NCBI GenBank assembly: GCA_034008185.1
Contig: CM067095.1
Location: 559,110-623,109, forward strand
Direction: 5' to 3'
Source of the DNA: Gorsachius magnificus
Lineage: Eukaryota; Chordata; Aves; Pelecaniformes; Ardeidae
Length of the DNA: 64,000 bases
Shown here: positions 22,831 through 32,770 of the stretch, one piece after another
Numbering within the stretch: position 1 is the stretch's first letter
How the letters are laid out: each line of letters starts with the position of its first letter
The notes under the pieces: model-generated
What the model was told of the DNA's origin: nothing
The model's database searches: none
Seen by the model: only the letters and a program-made list of their open reading frames with translations
Made by a program: the position numbers and the translations under genes

Positions 22831-23470
22831 TTTGTCTCTTGAAATGGGTGTTGTGGTTGGGGCACCACACAATATCCACTCCCCCGCTCCGAGGAGCTGG
22901 GTTCTTGCGTCTTGTGCTGGTTTGGTATTCATTCCAGTTTTTATCATTTTAAGGTTCATGCGTTTCTAATTGTTATGAATACCATGCTAAAATTAATAGT
23001 TCTATGGTTGGTTTATTACATTTAGTAAAATTATGTGCATGCAATGTTTGCCAAGAAAAGACGCGGCAGAGACTTTAATCACGTAAAGATGATAATTTAG
23101 TTGTTACACTTGTTGAAATGATGGGATTAATTTTTTAAAAGTTTGCAAACTGGAGGAGCAATGTAAGGCGTTAATGCAGTGAGACAAGCAGGCCGGCGAG
23201 TGACCGATGGGCTCAGGCCAATGCAGCAACGCTGCCGTCCCGGCTGGGGGAAGGCGGCACCGGACAGTGTCGTAATCGCGGGAGCTTTTGTTGTTCAGGC
23301 CAGATGCTCCATGACTTTCTCTGACGAACTCAGAAAATTTTCAAACGGCAGCGCACGTCGTGCCTCGCTCCTCTCGCTACCAGAGGGATCACGGGTTCTG
23401 CGCGGAGAACAAAAAATGATTCGCAAATCAAAACCTCTGCATCTAGAGTAAACGGTACCAAACCAAACCA
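22831..23470. promoter_or_regulatory. Strong candidate conserved noncoding element
   Basis: The core at 22920-23170 is among the most AT-rich complex stretches in the window: GCTAAAATTAATAG, GTTTATTACATTTAG, GTGCATGCAATG, a TTTAATCACGTAAAG word and GGGATTAATTTTTTAAAAG. After a GC-rich gap a second part (23270-23470) has CTTTTGTTGTTC and ATGATTCGCAAATC. No frame crosses the core. The profile suggests long-range regulatory DNA rather than an exon. Confidence 0.5.
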
Positions 23471-24030
23471 AGTGATGCTCTAACCCCAGCCTCGCCCCCC
23501 GGCTGGATGCCCGGGGCATCGGCGGGTGTGCCAGGGGTCCGCGCGGCTTTGCCCATGGGTGGCAGGCAGGGTGGGGGGACACTGCCGGTGCCACCGTCAC
23601 AGGGTGCCATTCCACCCCACGGGGACGCCTCCCCTGAGACCCTGCGCTGAAACACCCCAGAGCCTCACCGTTTCGGTTGATTTTTCTCTCCCGAAGCCCG
23701 TCCGCAGTTCTGCGGTGGGAGATCGCAGCGCTGGGCAGAGCAGCCAGCCTGCACCCCGGGCTGCTCCCATGCGCTGCCGGGGGCTCAGGCTCAGGAGTCG
23801 GGACCCCCGTGGGTGGGTGCCCGAGGTGGGCTGGCCGGAGCCGGGGCCGGGGCCCCCCGAATGGCACGGGTGGCTGTGCTGGCTCACGCGATGCGGGGGT
23901 GGCTCGCCGGGGGGAGCAGGCTATCGCTGAGAATAATCGCAAATTCTTGCAGAGACTGTGCGAGCCAGCCCCCCGGCGGGACTCAGCCCCCTGGCGGGAC
24001 TCAGCCCCTGGCAGAGCATCCCGGGAAACC
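23471..24030. other. GC-rich spacer with short duplication; no gene seen
   Basis: A 19-bp unit containing GGCGGGACTCAGCCCC is repeated head to tail near 23970-24010. The rest is CpG-moderate and GC-rich, with the 249-residue minus-strand frame showing no domain. Confidence 0.4.
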
Positions 24031-24740
24031 CAGGCTTTGGCCATGTAGAATCCTGAATTTTCTCTTTTAGTTCCCAGTTGTCCTTCTTCGTCTCGCAGAT
24101 CAATCCCTTTTTGCCTGGAGAGCTACCTGCCCAAGGGAGGGTCCCTTACCTCCCTCCGCGCCGCCGGCCTTTGGGCTTGGGCCAGCTGAGGGCTTTTGAG
24201 AGATGGGGAGAGGGGGGAGGGAGGGGGCCCAGGGACCCTCGCACAGGGTCGTGCAGCGGAGCTTACAGCTTCTCCCTGGGCACGGGTTTGCATTTACTGG
24301 TTACAGGGATTATTTCGCACTTGCTGGAGAAAACCCGGTCCTAACTTCGGCATTAATTCTGCAGAGCGTTTTGTAGCAGGTTGTCAGGAGAGAAAAGGGA
24401 AATGTAAAATAAGTCTTGTTTGCTATAGATGATGATGTGGCAAAGCAACTCAACAGCCCGTTCGCAGGAGTTTATGACAATAATAATGAATATGTTTTAT
24501 AAATGTGCGGCAATGTGAGTGGACTCAATTCTGGCTGAATTTAAATAATATGGCTTTGTGCAGCAAAGCCTAAATCCAATGGCTGTAATTTATGCTGAAA
24601 CGTACGGCGGGATGCATTTATTCACGAGTATGTGCTGATTGTAGCATTGTGCCTGATTTACGGTGGTTTGCTTTTTCATACGAAAATCCCGACCAAAAAT
24701 AATATTTAGAGTCTCCTTTTATTTACGGAGCCCCAGCAGT
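24031..24740. promoter_or_regulatory. Strong candidate conserved noncoding element
   Basis: Its AT-rich part (24270-24740) holds TTCGGCATTAATTC, GACAATAATAATG, GTTTTATAAATG and a hairpin-capable GGCTTTG (24552-24558) / CAAAGCC (24564-24570) pair with a 5-bp loop. CTTTG/CAAAG are TCF/LEF- and SOX-type cores. TTATTTACGG ends the block. No frame remains open across it. Confidence 0.55.
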
Positions 24741-26104
24741 TTTCTGCAGGCGCCGTGGCAGTGGATCGCTTGTCTTCCTCCTCTGGTTCCTCCGCAGCCG
24801 CTCGGGGGCGGACGGCTGGACCTGGCCGTGGCGGTGGCGCGAGACCCGGGCTGCGGGAGCGGCTTCGGAGCCTGCATCGCCCTCCTGCTTTGCTGCAGCA
24901 AGCGGCCAGCGCCTTCGGAGCCCAGCTGGGATTGGTAAGAGCAAAGTGGATGAAAACCGTCCCCCCTCCGCCTCTGGGGTGTCGGCGCGCGATGGTGGTG
25001 GGTATCGAAAGTGGGTCAGGGGAGGGCGGACTTTAACCCTCCTCGCCCCTGCGGTTTGGTTGGCAACCAGTGGCAATGTGGACGTGGGAGGTGCATGGGT
25101 GCGTTCAGAGCACAGAGCTGTAAGCTCGAAGGATTCGCGTCTGCAAGCTCTTTTCTGGCACGCAAGCAGGTTGAGATCCGATCGCCTCTGACATCTTTGC
25201 CGATCTCCCATACAGCCGGCTGGCCGGCGATCCCCCCGGACAAACGTGCGGCTCCCGCAGCTTTCAGATCTCATTAAACTGTGGACCCTTCACGGTTCCT
25301 GCTGCGGGCTGGGGCTGGTCCCTGGGATGGTGCCCGTTAGGGCCATGGCTCCCGCCTTCACCCCGGGCTGCGGCGGCGCGCGGCTGCCTCCCGGCAGGAC
25401 CCCTGCGAGGGGCTCTGCAGCGGTGCTGAGCCCCACGGGTGCTCCTGCACCCGGCTCTGACAGCCAGCGCCGCTGGGGCCGGGCACGGGGCTGCCTTGGC
25501 ACACGCCTCTGCTCCCGGCAGCCCTGCGGGGGCACGCGGGGATTTGGGTGTAAAGAGCAGGACGGGACCAGGCACCAGTGGGGACCCCGCGACGGGAGAG
25601 CCGGCGGCCGGGAGAGCGCCCCGTGCGTCCGGCTGAGCGGGAAAGCCACAGCCCTGCCTCCGGACACGCAGCGGGACGGCCGGGTGTCTCAGGGTGTCGG
25701 GGGGTCCCCAGCCACGCGGGCTCACGTCTCCAGCCCGCTGTGTCCCCTTGGTGGTGGCTGTATCTCCCATTACGGAGGCTAAAGCTGGTGGCCTGGGCCC
25801 GGCAAAGCTGTGATGGCAGGATTGGTGCCGCTGCTCTCGTGCCGCTTCCCCGAGTGGCTCGGGTCGGAGCTGGGCACTGGGGACCTGATGGCAGTTGCCA
25901 CCTCCGTGCCCAGGCTCGCCACCCCGCTGGTCGGGGAGGTCCCTGGCAGCCGCCGTGGGCAAGGGCAGGCGCGCGTGCAACCCCCTCGTGCTGGGGTGCG
26001 GGCGCTGCTCGGAGCCGGGGAAAGGCTCGGACGGGCGGCTCGGGGGCGGTTTCCTCGCGCCAGGGAGCGTGACCCCATGGCCCGGGCAGGGTTCCCCCAG
26101 TGGG
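24741..26104. other. GC- and CpG-rich segment; possible exon but no gene called
   Basis: CpG is dense at 24770-24870 and 25330-25760, which could be a CpG island. A splice-acceptor-like TTTTCTGCAG and donor-like GTAAGA bracket 24750-24934 with two open frames, which I treat as a low-confidence finding. A 296-residue minus-strand frame at 25264-26154 has no domain. Confidence 0.4.
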
Positions 26105-26960
26105 CGTCCTGCCCCTAATGTTTTAATTGGGTGTGACAAAGCCCCCTGGCACAATTGGGCTGAGAAACCTCATTTATCCTCGCTGCCAAAGGCGAATGTC
26201 AGACCCTGAGCGCCCTTTCCTGCGCTTAACTTTTTGGAAGTCACAGAAGAGGTTTCTGGGGTCAGGTGAACGGAAAGGTTTGGGTAATCCTGGCCTTGGG
26301 GAATTACCTTGAGAAAGCGTCGTATCTCTGGCTCTGCTAGAAAAATACATAGCTCCGAGACTAAAAGCAAGATTTATTTAAAACATCTGAAGTCCCTAAA
26401 TAAATCATTTCCCCTCATGGTGGGTCCCAGGCCATCCTGGGAGCGTGCACACCCACTGGGAGGGGGTCAAGGTCTGGTGGTACTTCTTCCCGGGTTAAGA
26501 TGGGTTGTGCTGAAAGCTCATCCGTGATTTATTCTGCAGTGACTCCATTTGTAATCCTCCTTCCTGAGAGGTTCAGCGCCGTTGTTTTTAATGATAAGGA
26601 CTTGTTGTAGCAACCTCTGTCCCTGAACACTTGGAAACTTGTGTTTAAATAAATGTGCAACTTGTGAGCAACGTGCAGCTCGGATGCGTGTCCTGCTGAG
26701 CCTGGCAGGACCAGAGCCTCCGGCTTTCCTGCCAATGCTTGGAATACAGTAGCGTTTTACACTGTAGGGATAAATTTCTGTAGAATGAAGGGCTGTGATA
26801 TTTGCCGTTTTCAGGGGAATCTCTGCTTAGTTAGGCAGAAACTATTCCTGATAAACAGGACACAGAGTGAAGCAGGGAAATATTTAGGTGGTTAACATTG
26901 GGTCTGCCTTAGGCAGGGCTGGAGCTCCCAGCCTTACTTTGAAGGAGGGAAGGAGACATC
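26105..26960. promoter_or_regulatory. Candidate conserved noncoding block (two parts)
   Basis: 26105-26420 has GTTTTAATTGGG and CACAATTGGGC, which repeat the AATTGGG core 34 bp apart, then GATTTATTTAAAAC. 26520-26960 is balanced in composition with AATAAATGTGCAAC and AGTTAGGCAGAAAC. GC-rich sequence at 26410-26500 separates them. Confidence 0.4.
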
Positions 26961-27615
26961 TGCCAGTGCTTCCCAAGAGAGGTCGCGTGGCGAGTTGCCC
27001 CAAGAGCAACTGATTTCAAACTCGCTCCAAATGAGACTGGGAATTCCCTCTCGCCCCTTGCCCATACCCAAACGCCCGCAGTTCTCGGTTGCCCAACCGC
27101 AGCAGGGAGCTTTCACTCAAATATTCCGCTGGAAGCGTTCAGCTCAGCCTGGCCTTGGGTTTGCAAGGGAGGGGGCTGGAGGGAAGGGCGAAGCCCGGGG
27201 GGCGGGTGGGGGGGAGGCGGCGCAAAGCCAGACGGCAGGAACAAGAAGCGGTGGGCGAAGAAGTCTTGCACCTCTTGCAGCCCGGGCCGGCGGCCACTGT
27301 AGCGGTGCTCACCTCTGGAGGCAGGCGGCGGGTCCTGCTGGTCCCTGTCACCCACCTCTGCCACCAAACCGGGGTGGTGCCCGCGGGGTGTGCCTGGCAG
27401 ACCCCCGCAGCGCTGCGTGGCCATGGGGCTGGTACCCGAGGGACTCGAAGGTGGCCTTTGCCTTCTGCGCGGGGCGCTGGCTTTGCGGGGGCGCCCCTCG
27501 GCACCGGTGACGGGACCACCCTCGCCTTCCCCGCGTGCCTGCTCCGTCTCTGCCCCCTCCGCACCGGGAGGGCTCACGGCTGCCTTGCTCCGACCGGCCT
27601 CCCTGTTACAGAAAG
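26961..27615. other. GC-rich spacer; no gene seen
   Basis: GGGGG-rich and CpG-rich from about 27180. Frames of 141-182 residues on both strands are compositional. Confidence 0.4.
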
Positions 27616-27900
27616 GAACTTCTGCTGCCGTCTTTAAGTTAGTGTTTTCTAATTAGTTCACTATTAATTAAGGGGTTCTTATGTTATGATGTGAAAATTA
27701 GCTGGCAAACCAGACTGCCATTATCCAGAATTTGCGGAATTAAACTCTGAATTCCAAAATAACTTCTTCATTAATAATTTTGATTTTCCAGACATTGCAC
27801 AGAAACACTGGTGATTAGCAGAAGTGTGATGTGTTCCCATTCATAGTATCCCTAATTAGCAGTAATTGAGTTATTAACTCTTTGGTGCAAATGAGCAGGG
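27616..27900. promoter_or_regulatory. Candidate homeodomain-cluster element
   Basis: Within 285 bp there are CTAATTAG twice (27649-27656, 27852-27859), TTAATTAA (27664-27671), ATTAATAATTTTG near 27770 and TAATTG (27863-27868). Both CTAATTAG copies are perfect palindromes, the classic homeodomain dimer site. The sequence between is complex, not a simple AT repeat. Confidence 0.55.
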
Positions 27901-28200
27901 ACGGAACCGGGGAGCATCGACTTCTTTTTGCACGGGAGTGTTTTGCCCTCTGCTTTTAGGTCTCGCGCCCCAGGGCAGTGTCGGCTGCCCAGACCCTCGG
28001 TGCGCGGGGGCATTTTGCAGGGAAGCCCCTCTCCTTGCAGAGCAGAGGGTCTGACGGAGAAGCTGCCGGCAGGGCAATGCTTCCCTGTGCCAGGGGAAAA
28101 CCCACGTGGGGCCCCCGCACCTCCTGAGACGCGGCTGGGAAGCCCAGGGGAGGCGAAGCCGTGGACGCGGCCGGTGCCGCTCCAGCCCGGCCGTTGGGGC
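27901..28200. other. GC-rich spacer; no gene seen
   Basis: CpG-moderate GC-rich sequence; nothing specific recognised. Confidence 0.35.
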
Positions 28201-28445
28201 TGAGGCATTACCTGCCTCGTTCATAACTCACGGAGAGTTCAAGTGGGCAGGAAGCTGGCCCTCTGCCTAGGAGAATTTGTCACAAGATTAAAGAATTAAT
28301 GAGAAAATACAATATATTAAAGAATGAGAGATTTTGCTAACCTCTTACCTTGTCTTAGCCTTAATTGCCTTTAAAAATCATAGGATACAATGAATTATCA
28401 TTGATTTTTCTCAATACCTTTTATTTCTGCAGAAGCCAGACAAAT
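28201..28445. promoter_or_regulatory. Candidate conserved noncoding element
   Basis: AT-rich block with AAGAATTAATGAG, ACAATATATTAAAG, CTTAATTGCC and TGAATTATCATTG. Its right edge ends in a pyrimidine tract and CTGCAG that resembles a splice acceptor (at 28432). Confidence 0.45.
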
Positions 28446-28766
28446 TGCAGCGAGAGGTGATGGTTCAAAGGGACCCGGGAGATCTATGAGGTGGGCAGGA
28501 TCATGGAGAGCACCCCGGGGCCCCGGCTCCCCCTGCGGAGCTGTCGGGCTCCGCTCTGCCCGCCCAGGCGCTCGGCTGGACCCGCTCCTGCGGGGCTGGC
28601 GCTTTGCGGCCACGGTGGCTCCTCGCTCGCGGCGCTGTGCCGCGCCATCGCCATCGGGGAGGAAGGTGGCGCGGGGGCCAAGGACGCTGCTCGCCAGAGA
28701 GATTCATGTCTGGTCCGGTGAGACAGGCAGCCCTCGGCGGGTGGTGACTTCTGCGTAAAGTACGTT
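28446..28766. other. CpG-dense segment with possible exon; no gene called
   Basis: CpG-rich. One frame is open from the acceptor-like site at 28432 to a GTGAGA donor-like word at 28718 (285 bp, 95 codons), but the translation is Arg/Gly/Pro-rich with no recognised domain. Recorded as a low-confidence finding rather than a gene. Confidence 0.35.
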
Positions 28767-28768
28767 CA

Positions 28769-28901
28769 TGGAATCATAGACTCGCTAGGTTGGAAAAGCC
28801 CTTTAAGCTCATCAAGTCCAACCGTTCCCCTAACCCTGCCATCCCACCACTAAACCCTGTCCCTAAGCACCTCATCTCTCCTTCTTTTAAATCCCCCCAG
28901 G
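28769..28901 (-). mobile_element. CR1 LINE 3' end, minus orientation
   Basis: Starts with GGAATCATAGACTCGC, then TTGGAAAAGCCCTTTAAG, CATCAAGTCCAACCGTTCCC and CCACTAAACCCTGTCCCTAA, the reverse complement of the 3' UTR of an avian CR1 subfamily. It is truncated after about 130 bp. Its structure parallels the plus-strand copy at 13690-13865, and it is better preserved. Confidence 0.9.
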
Positions 28902-29770
28902 GCTGTTGTCTCAGCTTTATCTTTTATCCAAAATCTGGTACTTTGGGCAATGTGGTTTTTCCATGAGCTGGTGTAGGACAGAGCTGGGAGCCCCGTGTCA
29001 CCCTGCCCAGCCCATGGGTGCCGAGCCCTGTGCCACCTCTACAACCGCAGCCCTGTGGGCAGGATGGGAGCCCCCACCTGCAGCCCGGCCCCTGCTCCCA
29101 CAGGACCCCAAAGCTGCCGAGGCAGGGGGTCCCCCCAGCTGCCTTAGGGCCCGAGGAGCGGCGGTGGGAGCGTGGGGTCCCCCTGGCCTGGGCCCTGTTT
29201 TCACCGCCCTTGGCCCAGAGGGTCACATGGGGACGGCGTGGGGACGATGCGGCGCAGTGACCTGCCCCAGCCTGGGTGTGCTGGGGGTGGGGGGGGACCT
29301 GGCAGCCCCCCGCGCCCAGCCTGCGCGGGGCTCTGGCTGCCGGCTCCACCGAGCACCGTCCCTGTGCAGCGTCCCCACCCTGGGGTTGGGTTTGATCGAT
29401 CCAGAAATGAACACCGCTGCTATGGCAACGCAATTATCATCCCGGGGTTTTCCAGCGGTGGCTGGGGATAAGTCACCCCGCTGCAGGGTGGGCTCAGCCC
29501 AGACCCGTCCTCTGCTCTCCAGAGGACCCCTCCGTGCAGGGCCTGACCCACAGTCATGGCCCAAACCCACCCCGCGGCACCCAAAACTGCGAGGGCTGTC
29601 TGGGCGAGACCCCCTTGGGGCCGCTCCCCTCCAGACCGGCGCCAGAGGCATCTCGGGGCGGGTGGCGGCTGGGCACAGCGGCCCTGCATTTTGGGCACAA
29701 GTTGAGGCACGGCCGGTGGTTGGGCTGGAGCGAGCTTGACTGCGGGGCGAAGAGGAGCGATGGGATTTCT
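28902..29770. other. GC-rich spacer with RFX-like half-site; no gene seen
   Basis: GC-rich with a 277-residue frame lacking any domain. The small island at 29395-29455 contains GCTGCTATGGCAACG (29416-29430), close to an RFX X-box, then CAATTATCATCCCGG. Confidence 0.4.
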
Positions 29771-30175
29771 TCGAGCCACTGGTCCATATTAACACATTTT
29801 TATTCAAAGTTCACCTTAGAAACAAGCGGTGTTGGGAAATTCATTGGGGCAGGTCCAGATGGATAGAGAGCATGAAAGATTTATAAAGCCGTTTTGGTGG
29901 CAATCAATACTGCTTCTTATTCCAGCTGCGGCCTTCCAAACTCTTCCCTGTTCATTTTTCTACCGCTGCTAATTTGACCAAAATTTAATGGATGAAGTGC
30001 CAGGGAGGGACCGGGATATTTTAAAGACATCGTGCCCCATTTCAAGGGCTAAGCCTGGTAATTAATCTTTTCATCTGATTCCTTCTACCGGTGATGGGAT
30101 TTTATTGCTGAACCGTAGCATCTATTGGTACCAGTGTTTATTTGTATTGCTCATGCACCTGCGGACCATGGCCGT
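29771..30175. promoter_or_regulatory. Strong candidate conserved noncoding element
   Basis: AT-rich, repeat-free block between two CR1 copies. Words include CACATTTTTATTCAAAG, AAAGATTTATAAAGCC, GGCAATCAATAC (PBX/HOX half-site), CTGCTAATTTGACC, CAAAATTTAATGG and CTGGTAATTAATC. Multiple stops in every frame exclude a long exon. Confidence 0.5.
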
Positions 30176-31005
30176 GGGTCGCACCCCGGCTGTGCTCGCA
30201 GGTGCCGCGACGCTGGTCCTCCTGGTGACACAGGGACAAGGGACGGGCAGTGGGAATGGTGGCGGGAGAGCAAGAAGTGCGGGATGGCGTGGGAATGGGG
30301 TCACGGTGTCCGGCTGCGTGCTCAGCCTCGCCGCTACATTTCTGATGGATTTCACAAAAAAAATTGCAGAAATCAAAGCAGAATCTTCCCGTGACTTTTC
30401 CAGCGGTAACGAGGTTCTGCCTGCAGGAGGAACAGCGTGGGAAAATGCAGGGAGGCATTTGCAAATCTACCAAGCGGGGAGGAGAGCTGGCACCGCTGGC
30501 TCCGGGGGGGCGAGTGAGGATCTTGCAGGGAGAGATCATTTGGCTGTGAACAGCCTGGGAAGGGCTCCGTAAATGTTCCTCGTTTTCACCGTAGTTTTGA
30601 AAAGTATTTCATTACTGTACAGCACAAAATACGGCCTCGCTGGGGAGGATGGTCACCGACAGACCCTGGAAAGGCCGCGGAGATTGGGCCTTTAAGGAGC
30701 CAGCTAACAGCGGCACTCGAGCGTTTTCGAAGGGCAGGATGAGATCCTTCCTGCACTGTTGATGGCACCTTCGTGTGCTTTTGGTGCGCCGAGGACGTTC
30801 CAGAGGAGAAGAGCTTGTGCAAGGATTTGCAAAAGATGAGGAGAGTGAGCGGAACTGCTGGAGGTTTGGCAGCTGGCCGTCGCGGACAGTGTTATGGGCA
30901 GGCTGAAGGGAAGGGGTTAAAAAAAGCTCTGAAGAAAGCAGCCTGAAGTGCACATTTCATTGAGGGTTTACGCCTGGTCGGTAGGCACCAGAGCCACCAC
31001 GGTGA
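30176..31005. other. Mixed sequence; no gene seen
   Basis: GC-rich to 30330, then mixed. An A-rich CACAAAAAAAATTGCAG patch and TTTGAAAAGTATTTCATTAC near 30597 are the only AT-rich islands. No clear element. Confidence 0.35.
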
Positions 31006-31496
31006 TCCTAGAATCACAGAATGGTTTGGGTGGGAAGGGACCCCCAGAGGTCCCCCAGCCCAACCCCCCTGCAGGAGCAGGGACACCTTGAACCACATCA
31101 GGTTGCTCACAGCCCCGGCCAACCTGGCCTGGAATGGTCCCAGGGATGGGGCCTCCACCCCCTCTCCGGGCAACCCCTGCCAGGGTTTCACCACCCTCGT
31201 TGTAAAGAATTTCCTCCTTAGATCCAGTCTAAACCCAACCTGTTTTAGTTTAAAGCCATCATCCCTTGTCCTGTCACAGCTGGCCCTGCTAAAAAGCTTG
31301 TCCCCCCCTTTCCTCTGGGCCCCCTTGAAGCCCTGAGCGGCCGCACTCAGCTCTGCCCGCAGCCTCCTCTGCTCCAGGCTGAACACCCCCAACTCTCCCA
31401 GCCTGGCCTCAGAGCAGAGGGGCTCCAGCCCTCGGATCATTTTAGTAGCCCCTCGGATCATTTCAGTAGCCCTCCTCTGGCCCCGCTCCAGCAGAT
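31006..31496 (-). mobile_element. CR1 LINE 3' portion: C-terminal ORF2 plus 3' UTR
   Basis: On the minus strand the frame reads MIRGLEPLCSEARLGELG and on through FKLKQVGFRLDLRRKFF to LAGAVSNLMWFKVSL, the conserved C-terminus of the CR1 ORF2 protein. It continues into the 3' UTR and a CACAGAATGG-type end at 31013. The frame is open for about 190 codons because the usual terminal TGA appears mutated to TGG. A 21-bp in-frame tandem duplication (31429-31449 and 31450-31470) repeats an ATxMIRG heptapeptide. The endonuclease and catalytic reverse-transcriptase core are absent, so it cannot mobilise itself. Confidence 0.95.
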
Positions 31497-32290
31497 GGAG
31501 AGCGGGTCAGGAGCACGACTGCGGGGGGACAATCGCGGCAGGTCCGAGGGTGCCCGGGCTGAGGGCTGTGTGCGGGGCTGGTGCCCGCGGCTGCGGGGCT
31601 GCGGGAAGCTCAGCAGGGCCCGCGGGAGCGGCGCTGGGCTCGGTTTGGGCTGCAGTGGACGGGCACAGCATGGAGGGGGTCGGCAGCTCCCTCCTGGGGG
31701 GGGATCGGGGAGCAGGGGTGCGGGGGCAAGCTCCGGGCTGCTTCCTGGGGAGCAGAGCCCTTCTCGCAGAGGCGTCCCCTCGAACTGCCCGAGTGCAGAC
31801 GTGGGATTTGGCTCGGGAACCGACACAGAAAAGCCCTCAGGTCTGGTCTCCTGCTTCACACAGGCCAGGCGAGCGTGAGGATCCCTCTGGCCCTAAATGT
31901 GTGATCTGTTCCCAGACAGCGCCTGGCAGCCTGGCCGGCATCACGGGCAGGGCCGGGGGTAGGTGCGCTTCCGAAGGTGAGCTCTGCTCCCGGTGCGCGC
32001 GCGGGGGCAGCCCCAGGCACTCACCTCGGGGCGGCGACCCGCGCGGGCAGCGGCACGCGCTCTGCCCGGAGCGCAGCTTTTCGAGCGATGAATAGCGACG
32101 GGGTTGGTTCCAGCCAGCCCCAGCTCGTGGCTGCCCACCTGACGGCTTGCCCGGCTCCTGAACTGGGAAACCTGGCGGTGCCGTGCTCAGGCAGCCTCCG
32201 GGGAGAGCCCCGCTCCCCGCGGGCCAGCAGCAGCTCCGGGGTCGCCCCGCTCGCGGAGCTGTGCGTGGCCCTCCGCTTGCCCCGGCTTGG
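31497..32290. other. GC- and CpG-rich spacer; no gene seen
   Basis: CpG-dense especially at 31960-32290, compatible with an unlinked CpG island. Frames of up to 186 residues on both strands carry no domain. Confidence 0.4.
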
Positions 32291-32770
32291 GAAGCCGCAG
32301 CCCTAATGGGATCGTTTTCCTGCAAGCTGTTTCGGAAGACGCCAGCCAGCCCGGCGTATTCCTGGGCAGCATCTGTCAGGCTTCTGCACTTCAGCAAGCT
32401 CCAGACAGGACCATTTACAGGTTCGATAATGCTTTATTCTGAGATGGGTTATGATAACTTCCGTCTCTCCGTTTTGCAGAGATGATGTAATTTGGACATG
32501 TCTATGGAAGTTTGAATGAAGGGATTGTCTTGTGTATGTGATGAATATTCTAATGGAGAATAATATTCAGTAAAGGCCAAGACAGGTGCTTTCTCCTTCT
32601 TGGGATTCCTAATTGCTGATGTGTGATTGGAATGTCTATGTCCTCTTAAACATCTTCCCAGTGGTTCCCCAGATTTATTGCTGTTCCATACCACTGAACA
32701 TTTGCATAAAAAGAATTTAAATTAGCCTTTGCATTGGTATTTGATATAAGGTGGATCTCGCCGCCACGTG
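32291..32770. promoter_or_regulatory. Strong candidate conserved noncoding element with octamer
   Basis: AT-rich from about 32410. It has GATGAATATTC followed by GGAGAATAATATTC, an imperfect inverted repeat, then CCTAATTGCTG and a perfect POU octamer ATTTGCAT (32700-32707) leading into GAATTTAAATTAGCC. The block is free of repeats. Confidence 0.5.

Noticed and set aside
25264..26154. 296-residue minus-strand open frame
   Set aside because: Low-complexity Pro/Arg/Gly peptide in CpG-dense DNA without a domain or splice chain.
30892..31461. 189-residue minus-strand open frame with conserved-looking peptide
   Set aside because: Recognised as the C-terminus of CR1 ORF2 reading into its 3' UTR, so a retroelement remnant and not a host gene.
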